NCBI GenBank assembly: GCA_903861055.1
Contig: CAIOSU010000219.1
Location: 1-9,781 of the forward strand
Length of the DNA stretch: 9,781 nt
Reading direction: 5' to 3'
Origin: an uncultured bacterium
Lineage (GTDB): Bacteria > Bacteroidota > Bacteroidia > Chitinophagales > CAIOSU01
Part shown: piece by piece, positions 1 to 7,925 of the stretch
How the letters are laid out: each line of letters starts with the position of its first letter
Position numbering within the stretch: position 1 is the stretch's first letter
Program-made: the position numbers and the translations under genes
Notes under the pieces: model-generated
Told to the model about the DNA's origin: nothing
Seen by the model: only the letters and a program-made list of their open reading frames with translations
The model's database searches: none

Positions 1-3000
1 ATGCACCATACAACCAAGGTAGAACCATGACACATGAAGTGGGACACTGGTTGGGTCTTCGCCATATTTGGGGCGATGGCGGTTGTGGTGTAGATGATTT
101 TTGTAATGACACACCAGATTCAGATGCGGCAAAGAGGGGCTGCACGGCCAATACCGTTAGTTGTGGCAACACCAATATGGTACAGAACTATATGGACTAT
201 ACCAACGATGCGTGCATGAACATTTTTACGCAGGATCAAAAGACTCGTATGCAAACGGTTATGGCTGTTTGTCCGCGTAGGGCAAGTTTGATCAATTCTA
301 CGGTTTGTACCCCTCTTATACAAGTAGCTTTAACGGGCCAAGTGCGCGATGCGAGCACCTTGGTGGGAGTACCCAATGCAAGGGTAAGGATATTGGGCGT
401 AGGTAACAACTTTAGTTACATCACTACTGCCGATGCCAATGGAAATTTTGCCATTACGGTTAACCAAGGCACATACAACGTATACGGTGGCAAATGGGGC
501 TATGTAACCGCCGAAGTGGCCAACCGCACCTTTACTGCACCGTCAGCTTCGGTAACGGTTAATATTGCAAAAGGATACTATGACGACTTTATCATGGACT
601 TTGGCTGGACGGTTACGGGCACTGCCACCACTGGCGATTGGGAGCGCGGAGCACCTGCAGGTACCTTGAATGGAACAGCACAGAGCAATGCCGGAGCAGA
701 TGTTACCAATGATTTTGGTAGCGATGCCTATATTACTGGAAACGCAGGAGGAACTGCAGGAGCGGATGATGTTGACGGTGGAACCACCATTTTAACCTCT
801 CCAGTGTTTGATCTTACTACGTACAACTTGCCATACTTAAGTTACTACCGCTGGTGGTACAATGATGGTGGCTCGGGTAACTTTGACGATACATTAATTA
901 TAAGCGTAAGCAATGGTACTACATCAGTAGTAATTGATAGGATAGGACCGGGAACTAACAGTGGCAACTCTTGGAGTTTCCGTAATTACAACCTAAACAC
1001 CTTGATTGCAAAAAGTGCCAACATGCGTTTTGTGGTAACTACCGGCGAATACGGTGCAGGCCATATAGTTGAGGCTGGCCTTGACTTGTTTAAGGTGGTC
1101 GATTCTTTGACTATTGTAAACCAACCGCCAACACCTTTGTTTACGGCCACAACCGCTGCCATTTGCGTAGGCCAAACGGTTACCTACACTGATCAATCGG
1201 CGGGCGGTGCAACTTCGCGCCTTTGGACGTTCCCAGGAGGCACCCCAGCTACATCAACTGCTGCAAACCCAACGGTTACTTACAATACTGCAGGTACGTA
1301 TAATGTTATTTTGGCCAGTACCAACTCATTTGGTACCAATACCCTTACCCAAACGGGTTATGTAACAGTAACCACACCGCAAACCAACTTTACGGCCAAC
1401 GTAACCCAGGGTTGTGGTACCCTTACTGTACAGTTTACCGATCAATCAAGTTGTAATCCAACGGCTTGGGCATGGAGTTTCCCTGGTGGAACCCCGGCTA
1501 CCTCAACCGCTCGAAACCCTACCGTAGTATATAATGCCCCTGGCAATTACAACGTTTCGTTAACGGTAAATGGCATAACCAATACTCAAAACGGTTACAT
1601 AACTGTAGGTACTACTGGCAATCTATTGAGCGAAGATTTTGAATCCAATTCGTTTGTAACTAATGGTTGGACCTTGCAAAACCCAGACAATGGCATTACC
1701 TGGGCCATAAGTACTACAGCCGGCAACACATCGGGCACTAGGTCAGCAGGTATAAACCTGTTCAACTACACCACCAACGGCCAACGCGATGGATTGATAA
1801 GCCCAGTGCTAAACCTCAGCTCGGTAAGCAATACAGTGCTTAATTTTAAACATGCCCATAGAAGAAGGACCCAAACTCAAAGGGATTCGCTGATTGTATA
1901 CATCTCTACCGATGGCGGTGCTACTTGGCCCAATAGGGTATTGGCTACTGGCGAAAACGGAACGGGAAATTTTGCTACCAATGCCACTACCAATGGACCC
2001 GAATTTATACCTGCTATTGCTGAAGATTGGTGCGGACAAGGTACGGTTGGTGCAGGTTGCTTCACCTTAAACTTAGGTGCTTTTGATGGCCAAGCCAATG
2101 TGAGGATTAAGTTTGAGAGCTTTAATAACTTGGGCAACAACATCTATTTGGATGATATAGTAGTTTCAGGCTGCCAATTGGTGCCAACATTGGCGCCAGT
2201 AGCTGTATTTACCGCTAGCCCTACAACTGCTTGTGGCAGTGCCACCGTGCAGTTTACCGATCAATCAACCAACGGCCCAAGCAATTGGGAATGGACTTTC
2301 CCTGGTGGTACACCTGCAACATCAACGTTGCAAAACCCGAGCATAAGCTACACTGCACCAGGGGTTTATGCTGTAACACTTGTTGCCATAAATTCCGCTG
2401 GCAGAGACACCACTGTAACCCAAAGCTTTATTACCATAAATGCCATTCCTACAGTATCGGTTGTGGGCACTAATCCACTATGCGCAGGGCAAACCAACGG
2501 TGTAGCATCGGCAACAGGTTCGGGTGGCACGCCTCCGTATACCTATTTATGGTCAAATGGCAGCACTACTGCCAACCTAAGTGCATTGGGCACGGGTACC
2601 TTTAGTGTTACCTTAACCGATAGCAGGGGCTGCAGCGTTACAGGCTCAACAACCCTAACGGCACCTTTGGCCATAACGGCTACCGCGGCTACTACTGCAG
2701 CGTTTTGTGGCAATGCAAACGGCACAGCCAGCGTATCCATAACCGGGGGCACAGCGCCATTTACGGTAAACTGGAGCAATGGTGGCTCGGGCGCTAGCCT
2801 TACTGGCTTGGCATCGGGCGCTTATACATACACCGTAACCGATAACAATGGTTGCACCCGCACGGGCTCAACTACCGTGGCAGCCAATAACAATGGCCCT
2901 ACCTTAGCTTTTAACATCCAAAACGTTAGTTGCAATGGAGGTTCAAATGGTGCTGTTACCGCTACTGTAACAGGAGGCACTGCACCTTACACCTATGTAT

Positions 3001-5621
3001 GGGGCAATGGCGGCCAAACCAATACCATCAGTAGTTTAACTGCCGGCAACTATAGCATTACCGTTACCGACGCAAATGGCTGCACGGTTTCAACTACCGT
3101 ATTTGTGAGTGCGCCAGCCGCTATTGCGGTTACTGCTACCACATCGCCAGCTACTTGCGGAAACAACAATGGTTCGGTATCTGCAAGTGTAACTGGCGGC
3201 ACCAGCCCTTATACCTATGCATGGAGCGGCGGAGGCAATACTGCAACTATCAATAACAGGGCATCTGGCTCGTACACTGTTACAGTAACCGATAGTCGCT
3301 CTTGCACCGCAACGGCTACCTTTAACGTAAGCAACGTAGGCGGCCCTACTGTTACCACCAGCAAAAAAGATGTAAGCTGCAACGGCGGTAGCAATGGTAC
3401 GGCTTCGGCTTCTGTAACAGGCGGCACCGCACCTTATGTATTAAACTGGAGCAACGGAGTTAGTGGCACTAGCCTTACCAACCTATCAGCTGGTACCTAT
3501 ACCGTAACCGTAACCGATGCCAATGGATGTGCCTCGCTAGCTACTGTTGTTATTGGCCAACCGGCCGCGATAATAGTTTTGGTTAATACAACCAATAGTG
3601 CTTGCAGTGCTAGCAATGGCACAGCTACTGCTACCGTAACTGGCGGCACGGCTCCTTTCACGTATACCTGGAGCAATGGTGGTAATACTGCCACCATAAG
3701 CAACTTACCTGCAGGTGTATATACCGTAACGGTGAGCGATGCCAACTCTTGCACTGGCACTGCTACCACAACCGTTTCACAGCTATTGGCACCTACTGTA
3801 AGCATAGCTAAAACTGATGCATCGTGCTTTGGGGCGAATGATGGAGCAGCAACCGCTACCGTAGCTGGGGGTGTTGCGCCATATACCTTTGCTTGGAGTG
3901 GCGGCTTAAGTGGGCAAGCAGTTACAGGCTTGTTGGCGGGCAACTACTCGCTTACAGTTACCGATGCCAATAACTGCGTTACCATTACCAATGTGGTTAT
4001 TGCCCAACCTACTAAAATTGTAATAGGCAATACCGTAATTGACGCTACTTGTGGCAATGCCGATGGAGAAATTGCGACCAATACTTCTGGCGGAAGCGCA
4101 CCTTATACTTTCCTTTGGGGAAGTGGCCAAGTATCGCCCGATTTGATAAATTTGGTTTCTGGAGCCTATTCACTTACCGTTTCTGATCAAAACGGCTGTT
4201 ATGCCGACACTTTAATTGTGGTATCGAATATTGGAGGACCAACAGTTACTTTAAACATAGTGGGCAATAACTGTAACGGACAGAATAACGGAAGTATTTC
4301 GGCTGCAGTATCTGGCGGCAGTGCACCATACACTTATCTATGGAGCAATGCGGCCACCACGGCATCAATAAGCAACCTTACCAGTGGCACCTTTACCTTA
4401 ACCGTAACCGATGCTACTGGTTGTATTGCAGTGCGTTCGGCTACCATTAGCCAACCAAGCCAATTGCAATTGCAGGTGTATCATGTTGATGCATCATGTG
4501 GCATAGCCAATGGCCAAGTGGGTGTATTGGCAGCAGGTGGTGTTGCGCCATACAATTACCTATGGTCGAACGGAAGTAGCGCACAACAGTTGCAAAACTT
4601 GCCACAAGGCCTGTATAGTGTAACCGTAACCGATGCCAATAACTGCAATGCTAACTTGAGTGTATTGGTTGATAGCTTAGCGGTGCTTGATGTGATAGCA
4701 ACTATAAGTGCTGAAACCTGCCCAGGTGCTTCCAATGGAGCCATTAATATTGCAGTTAATAGCGGGGTTCCGCCATTTACCTTTACTTGGTCAAATGGCT
4801 TTACTACCCAAAATGGCGGCGGATTGGCTGCTGGTACCTACAACATTACCGTAACCGATGCCAGTGGTTGTGTAAGCACGTTAAATCTGAACGTTCCTGC
4901 CGCGGCACCTTTGGTATTGAATGGCTCAGTAATAGCCATTGTTTGCGGTTCCAAGGTAGGAGAGGTGGAAGTAGTAGTTTCGGGTGGCGTTGCACCATAT
5001 GACTATGTATGGAGCACTACCGATACTGGACAAAGTATTTTTGTAGTGTTTGATGGCAACTATGCCGTAACAGTTACTGATGCAAGTGGATGCCAACAAA
5101 CTGCCTCGGTGTTTGTACCAAGGGGCAGTGGCCCATTGTTGAGTACTTACGTTACCCCCGATACGCTAAATGCCGAGAACGGAACCGCAACTACCGTTCC
5201 TTCGAACGGTAATGCACCATTTACTTATGTTTGGAGCGATGGACAAACCACGGCAACTGCTGCTGGTTTAGCTGCGGGTACTTATGTAGTAACTGTAACC
5301 GATGCTGACGGATGCGCAACTTCCGATACGGTAAATATTAGCTTATACACTAGCTTAGTTGAAGTACTAAGCGATGCGAATGTAAGCCTATGGCCAAACC
5401 CTACAACGGGCAAATTCACCATAAACTTTACCAATTTGATTGGCATTGCTAACATTACGGTGTTTGATGCGCTCGGTAAGATGGTAATGACCCAAGAAAA
5501 TGATATTTTAGCTTACCCTTCGGTTGAGGTTGATTTGAGTAGTTTTGCCGGAGGAGTTTATATGGTTCGTATCAATCGGGATGGTGAAATGCTCCATTAT
5601 AGGTTGGTGCTGGCCAAGTAA
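1..5621 (+). CDS. Secreted M43 (cytophagalysin-like) metalloprotease with PKD, SprB repeats and T9SS sorting domain, 5'-truncated
   Basis: This is a secreted zinc endopeptidase of the pappalysin/cytophagalysin type, carried on a long adhesin-like stalk. The frame is open to the window edge (first full codon at 3), leaving 1872 residues. The ATG at 27 is internal: the residues before it, APYNQGRT, align with SPFNKGRT just before the zinc site of the next gene. Counting from codon 3, the zinc motif HEVGHWLGLRH is residues 11-21 and the Met-turn NYMDY is around 62-66 (Met64, Tyr66). Then come a carboxypeptidase-regulatory-like domain (about 108-191), a MAM-like domain with DWERG and VEAG motifs (191-371), two PKD domains (375-458, 460-537), a second jelly-roll-like domain ending NNIYLDDI (539-725), a third PKD (731-814), 13 SprB-type repeats (815-1783) and a T9SS type A sorting domain (1784-1872; WPNPTTGKF, then FAGGVYMVRI, terminal Lys). 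Signal peptide, propeptide and the start of the catalytic domain are missing. Protease family and secretion route are confident; adhesion is inferred from SprB. Confidence 0.9.
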   Translation, partial: APYNQGRTMTHEVGHWLGLRHIWGDGGCGVDDFCNDTPDSDAAKRGCTANTVSCGNTNMVQNYMDYTNDACMNIFTQDQKTRMQTVMAVCPRRASLINSTVCTPLIQVALTGQVRDASTLVGVPNARVRILGVGNNFSYITTADANGNFAITVNQGTYNVYGGKWGYVTAEVANRTFTAPSASVTVNIAKGYYDDFIMDFGWTVTGTATTGDWERGAPAGTLNGTAQSNAGADVTNDFGSDAYITGNAGGTAGADDVDGGTTILTSPVFDLTTYNLPYLSYYRWWYNDGGSGNFDDTLIISVSNGTTSVVIDRIGPGTNSGNSWSFRNYNLNTLIAKSANMRFVVTTGEYGAGHIVEAGLDLFKVVDSLTIVNQPPTPLFTATTAAICVGQTVTYTDQSAGGATSRLWTFPGGTPATSTAANPTVTYNTAGTYNVILASTNSFGTNTLTQTGYVTVTTPQTNFTANVTQGCGTLTVQFTDQSSCNPTAWAWSFPGGTPATSTARNPTVVYNAPGNYNVSLTVNGITNTQNGYITVGTTGNLLSEDFESNSFVTNGWTLQNPDNGITWAISTTAGNTSGTRSAGINLFNYTTNGQRDGLISPVLNLSSVSNTVLNFKHAHRRRTQTQRDSLIVYISTDGGATWPNRVLATGENGTGNFATNATTNGPEFIPAIAEDWCGQGTVGAGCFTLNLGAFDGQANVRIKFESFNNLGNNIYLDDIVVSGCQLVPTLAPVAVFTASPTTACGSATVQFTDQSTNGPSNWEWTFPGGTPATSTLQNPSISYTAPGVYAVTLVAINSAGRDTTVTQSFITINAIPTVSVVGTNPLCAGQTNGVASATGSGGTPPYTYLWSNGSTTANLSALGTGTFSVTLTDSRGCSVTGSTTLTAPLAITATAATTAAFCGNANGTASVSITGGTAPFTVNWSNGGSGASLTGLASGAYTYTVTDNNGCTRTGSTTVAANNNGPTLAFNIQNVSCNGGSNGAVTATVTGGTAPYTYVWGNGGQTNTISSLTAGNYSITVTDANGCTVSTTVFVSAPAAIAVTATTSPATCGNNNGSVSASVTGGTSPYTYAWSGGGNTATINNRASGSYTVTVTDSRSCTATATFNVSNVGGPTVTTSKKDVSCNGGSNGTASASVTGGTAPYVLNWSNGVSGTSLTNLSAGTYTVTVTDANGCASLATVVIGQPAAIIVLVNTTNSACSASNGTATATVTGGTAPFTYTWSNGGNTATISNLPAGVYTVTVSDANSCTGTATTTVSQLLAPTVSIAKTDASCFGANDGAATATVAGGVAPYTFAWSGGLSGQAVTGLLAGNYSLTVTDANNCVTITNVVIAQPTKIVIGNTVIDATCGNADGEIATNTSGGSAPYTFLWGSGQVSPDLINLVSGAYSLTVSDQNGCYADTLIVVSNIGGPTVTLNIVGNNCNGQNNGSISAAVSGGSAPYTYLWSNAATTASISNLTSGTFTLTVTDATGCIAVRSATISQPSQLQLQVYHVDASCGIANGQVGVLAAGGVAPYNYLWSNGSSAQQLQNLPQGLYSVTVTDANNCNANLSVLVDSLAVLDVIATISAETCPGASNGAINIAVNSGVPPFTFTWSNGFTTQNGGGLAAGTYNITVTDASGCVSTLNLNVPAAAPLVLNGSVIAIVCGSKVGEVEVVVSGGVAPYDYVWSTTDTGQSIFVVFDGNYAVTVTDASGCQQTASVFVPRGSGPLLSTYVTPDTLNAENGTATTVPSNGNAPFTYVWSDGQTTATAAGLAAGTYVVTVTDADGCATSDTVNISLYTSLVEVLSDANVSLWPNPTTGKFTINFTNLIGIANITVFDALGKMVMTQENDILAYPSVEVDLSSFAGGVYMVRINRDGEMLHYRLVLAK
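1125..2444 (+). repeat. Three PKD-type Ig-like domains split by a jelly-roll-like domain
   Basis: PKD copies lie at about 1125-1376, 1380-1613 and 2193-2444. Each carries the same core: VTYTDQS or VQFTDQS, then W-[ST]-FPGGTPATST, then NP-x-[VI]-x-Y and an APGxY or TAGTY turn. The protein repeats are nearly identical over the core while the DNA has drifted at synonymous sites, so they look old and under selection on the protein. A MAM/jelly-roll-like domain (about 1617-2177) is inserted between copies 2 and 3; its FESNN-NNIYLDDI end closely matches the equivalent domain of the next gene. PKD domains usually act as rigid spacers or carbohydrate/protein contacts in secreted enzymes. Confidence 0.85.
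2445..5351 (+). repeat. Array of 13 tandem SprB-type repeats, about 74 residues each
   Basis: Thirteen in-frame units of 74-76 codons start at 2445, 2667, 2895, 3117, 3339, 3564, 3786, 4011, 4233, 4458, 4680, 4905 and 5130. The consensus is a Cys followed by a small Gly/Asn-rich turn, GGTAPYTYxWSNG, a LxAGxYxVTVTDxxGC strand and a short Thr/Val-rich linker. The two Cys per unit suggest an intradomain disulfide in a beta-sandwich; unit 13 lacks the first. The name comes from SprB, the mobile gliding adhesin of Flavobacterium johnsoniae, where such repeats form a surface filament. Here they probably make a stalk of about 970 residues between the protease and the anchoring domain. Units fall into two alternating types (see findings). 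Confidence 0.88.
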
Positions 5622-5650
5622 ACTTGGGTTATGGACTTAACTTACAGCAA

Positions 5651-7795
5651 ATGATGAAAAACACTATAAAGGCCTTGACTATTAGTCTAGGCCTTTTTAT
5701 TACTACTGCAGCAATTGCCCAAACCGGCGCTCATTGCGGTTATGACGAACTGCACCAGTATAACCTTGCCAACGATGTTGGTTATGCGCAGCGGTTACGA
5801 AGTATTGAATCGGCTATAGAGCAGAACCAAGTGAACGGCAGTGTGGCTCGAAAAACGGCATTAATAACCATACCGGTTGTAGTGCATGTGGTGCATAATG
5901 GCGAAGCAGTTGGAGTAGGTGGCAACATATCGGAGGCGCAAGTATTGTCGCAAATTTTGGTGTTGAACAACGATTACCGTTTTTTGAATGCCGATGCCTC
6001 GTTGATTCCAAGTGTGTTTCAATCATTAGCAACAGATATGAGCATTGAGTTTTGTCTTGCCGTGCGCGACCCTGACGGCAATCCCTTTACGGGTATTGAG
6101 CGCATTAATGGCGGCCAAGCCACTTGGACCATGAGCGATGTGGAGACTGACTTAAAACCTACCACTATTTGGGACCCAACCAAGTACCTGAATATCTGGA
6201 CTTTACAACTTGGTGGGGCAAATGCCGGTACCTTAGGTTATTCATCTAAACCAGGTCAAAACCCCGATACCGATGGGGTAGTGGTGCAGTACAAATACTT
6301 CGGTACCACAGGCAATGTGGTGTCGCCTTTTAATAAAGGGCGCACTGCTACGCATGAAGTTGGTCACTTTTTTGGCCTGGACCATTTATGGGGTTTGGGC
6401 GAACCAAACTTGAGTAGTTGTGCTGACGATGATGGCATTGCAGATACACCCATTCAATCAAAAGCTAATTATAGTTGTCCTAGTTTTCCTTCGGTATCGT
6501 GCTCCAACGGCCCAAATGGTGATATGTTTATGAACTATATGGACTACGTAAACGATGCTTGTATGTATATGTTTACTAATGGCCAAAAGAGTAGGGTAGA
6601 TAATGTGCTGAGCGTTGCCCGCGGCGATTTAGCTAATTCAACGGCCTGCACGCTGTATATGCTTGATGCAGCTTTGGTTTCTGTTATTTATCCGAGCACC
6701 ACTGTATGTCAAAATACCTTTTCGCCTGTAATACTGGTGCGTAATAGCGGCTCGCAAACCATCACCAGTTTATTGGTAAATATGGTAATTGACCAAAGCA
6801 CCTTTAGGCAACAGCAATGGACTGGCAGCCTTGCCACTGGCGAGTCGGTTTATATACCCATCAATGCCATTACTTTGTCCGATGGTGTTCACGAAATGAA
6901 TGTTTACATCAGCAACCCCAATAATGGTGCCGACCAATTGGCTAGTAACGACACTAAAGATTTTAATATTACCGTAGCCAACGAGGCCGGTATTTTTGCC
7001 TTGTCGCTGCCGGTAGTAGAGGGGTTTGAAAGTGTTAACTATCCGCCAACATTGTGGGAGGTTACCTCCGTGGGTGGCGCTTCAGGTGCTTGGGCACTAT
7101 CTACTGAAGGTGGTTTTGCGGCTTCACCTAATGGGGTTAAAGTCGATTTTTTTACGGGCAATACCGCTAACCAAAAGCAAGCATTAACCACTCCCTACTT
7201 TGAAGTACCCGTTGGCGAAATAGCAGCATTGAGTTTTAGTTATGCTTATGCCCGCAGGGATAGTACCTCCAACGATTCGCTTAACCTATACTTTAGTTTG
7301 GATTGTGGTGATAGCTGGGTTCCGTTTTGGAGTAGAAATGGATTACGCTTGCAAACCGCCGCCATACAAAACATTGCGTTTGTGCCCACCGCCACTGACT
7401 GGGAACGGATTGGCGGAGTAAGACTACCACAGGTCCAAGGCCAAGGTAGGGTTCGTATTAAGTTCGAGGCTGTATCGAACAATGGCAACAACATTTATCT
7501 AGATGATATCAATATTGAAAATTGGACGGTGGGTTTACCCGAGCAGCAACCTAAGCGCAGTGTTGCTATTTACCCCAACCCAGCCGATCACACTTGCATT
7601 ATAAATACAATGGGCATACCTGGCGAGACAACCATTTATATCTACAATCTTCAAGGTAAGCTGGTTTTAAGTGCGCCTCGCTCGTTAAGCGCAAATACTA
7701 CTACGGTTGATGTTTCTGATTTTGCGAGTGGCCTGTACCTAGTAAAGGTGAGTAGCACTGGTGGCGATGCGTTCCAGAAGCTGGTGATAGAGTAA
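5651..7795 (+). CDS. Secreted M43 (cytophagalysin-like) metalloprotease with T9SS sorting domain
   Basis: This is a complete 714-residue secreted zinc protease. The start is ATG 5651 (or ATG 5654); the in-frame TTG at 5624 is rejected because the hydrophobic signal peptide follows directly on these ATGs (MMKN...TTAAIAQ, residues 1-24). Domains: propeptide to about residue 70; a metzincin catalytic domain beginning near IPVVVHVVH (73-82), with zinc motif HEVGHFFGLDH at 235-245 (His235, His239, His245; catalytic Glu236) and Met-turn NYMDY (Met297, Tyr299). The 52-residue gap from the third His to the Met matches what I recall for ulilysin. Next are an Ig-like CARDB-type domain (about 338-443), a jelly-roll/MAM-like domain (about 450-622, ending NNIYLDDI) and a T9SS type A sorting domain (about 628-714; YPNP, then FASGLYLVKV). 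The gene starts 29 bases after the upstream protease stop, with no room for much else, so co-transcription is likely. The two genes are paralogues, but this one lacks PKD and SprB repeats. Confidence 0.93.
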   Translation: MMKNTIKALTISLGLFITTAAIAQTGAHCGYDELHQYNLANDVGYAQRLRSIESAIEQNQVNGSVARKTALITIPVVVHVVHNGEAVGVGGNISEAQVLSQILVLNNDYRFLNADASLIPSVFQSLATDMSIEFCLAVRDPDGNPFTGIERINGGQATWTMSDVETDLKPTTIWDPTKYLNIWTLQLGGANAGTLGYSSKPGQNPDTDGVVVQYKYFGTTGNVVSPFNKGRTATHEVGHFFGLDHLWGLGEPNLSSCADDDGIADTPIQSKANYSCPSFPSVSCSNGPNGDMFMNYMDYVNDACMYMFTNGQKSRVDNVLSVARGDLANSTACTLYMLDAALVSVIYPSTTVCQNTFSPVILVRNSGSQTITSLLVNMVIDQSTFRQQQWTGSLATGESVYIPINAITLSDGVHEMNVYISNPNNGADQLASNDTKDFNITVANEAGIFALSLPVVEGFESVNYPPTLWEVTSVGGASGAWALSTEGGFAASPNGVKVDFFTGNTANQKQALTTPYFEVPVGEIAALSFSYAYARRDSTSNDSLNLYFSLDCGDSWVPFWSRNGLRLQTAAIQNIAFVPTATDWERIGGVRLPQVQGQGRVRIKFEAVSNNGNNIYLDDINIENWTVGLPEQQPKRSVAIYPNPADHTCIINTMGIPGETTIYIYNLQGKLVLSAPRSLSANTTTVDVSDFASGLYLVKVSSTGGDAFQKLVIE
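5668..5698 (+). terminator. Terminator-like hairpin with T-run inside the signal-peptide codons of the second protease
   Basis: Arms 5668-5675 (AAAGGCCT) and 5689-5696 (AGGCCTTT) pair perfectly over 8 bp. After a single T/T mismatch, 5677-5680 (GACT) and 5684-5687 (AGTC) add 4 bp around a 3-base loop. The descending arm runs into five Ts (5694-5698). It sits 47 bases after the stop of the upstream gene, a normal distance for an intrinsic terminator, but also 17 bases into the next coding sequence. It could be a partial terminator or attenuator between the two genes, or chance in the codons for K-A-L-T-I-S-L-G-L. Shape is certain; function is not shown. Confidence 0.45.
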
Positions 7796-7814
7796 AATTG
7801 CTTCTGTAATATAG

Positions 7815-7854
7815 CAAGAACGCCCGACGCAAAGTGCCGGGCGTTCTTGTTTTT
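7815..7854 (+). terminator. Intrinsic terminator after the protease pair
   Basis: A perfect 12-bp GC-rich stem (7815-7826 CAAGAACGCCCG with 7838-7849 CGGGCGTTCTTG) encloses an 11-base loop in which GCA/TGC can add three more pairs. Five Ts follow (7850-7854). It begins 19 bases after the second protease stop. On the minus strand the same stem is preceded by five As but followed by only a poor T-tract, so it is mainly a plus-strand terminator. It may still help stop the convergent transcript, whose gene ends at 7926. I see no better minus-strand terminator in the rest of the 130-base gap; a CCCG/CGGG pair at 7877-7895 has only four base pairs. Confidence 0.88.
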
Positions 7855-7925
7855 CTCAAATGTTTATCCTCAGTTTCCCGATAATACAAATACGGGTGTT
7901 GTGTTTTAAAGCTTACTGATTCATG

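Noticed and set aside
3497..3943. 148-codon open frame on the minus strand within the SprB array
   Set aside because: It has the repeating Val/Pro/Ala pattern of the reverse complement of the repeats and no independent signal; the same kind of shadow recurs across other units (for example 2543-2779 and 3215-3427).
2445..5351. The regular 222-bp period as a CRISPR or DNA satellite array
   Set aside because: Units are in frame, similar at protein level but diverged at synonymous sites, and there are no short identical repeats with unique spacers.
5540..5547. TAGTTTTG as a promoter -7 box for the second protease
   Set aside because: It matches TAnnTTTG but has no -33 box at the right spacing and encodes the conserved Ser-Ser-Phe-Ala stretch of the sorting domain, so chance is likely.
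5624..5650. TTG at 5624 as start of the second protease
   Set aside because: It would put nine extra residues before a signal peptide that already has two adjacent ATGs (5651, 5654) ahead of its Lys and hydrophobic core.
7877..7895. CCCG/CGGG stem as a minus-strand terminator
   Set aside because: Only four base pairs with a long AT loop; too weak to call.
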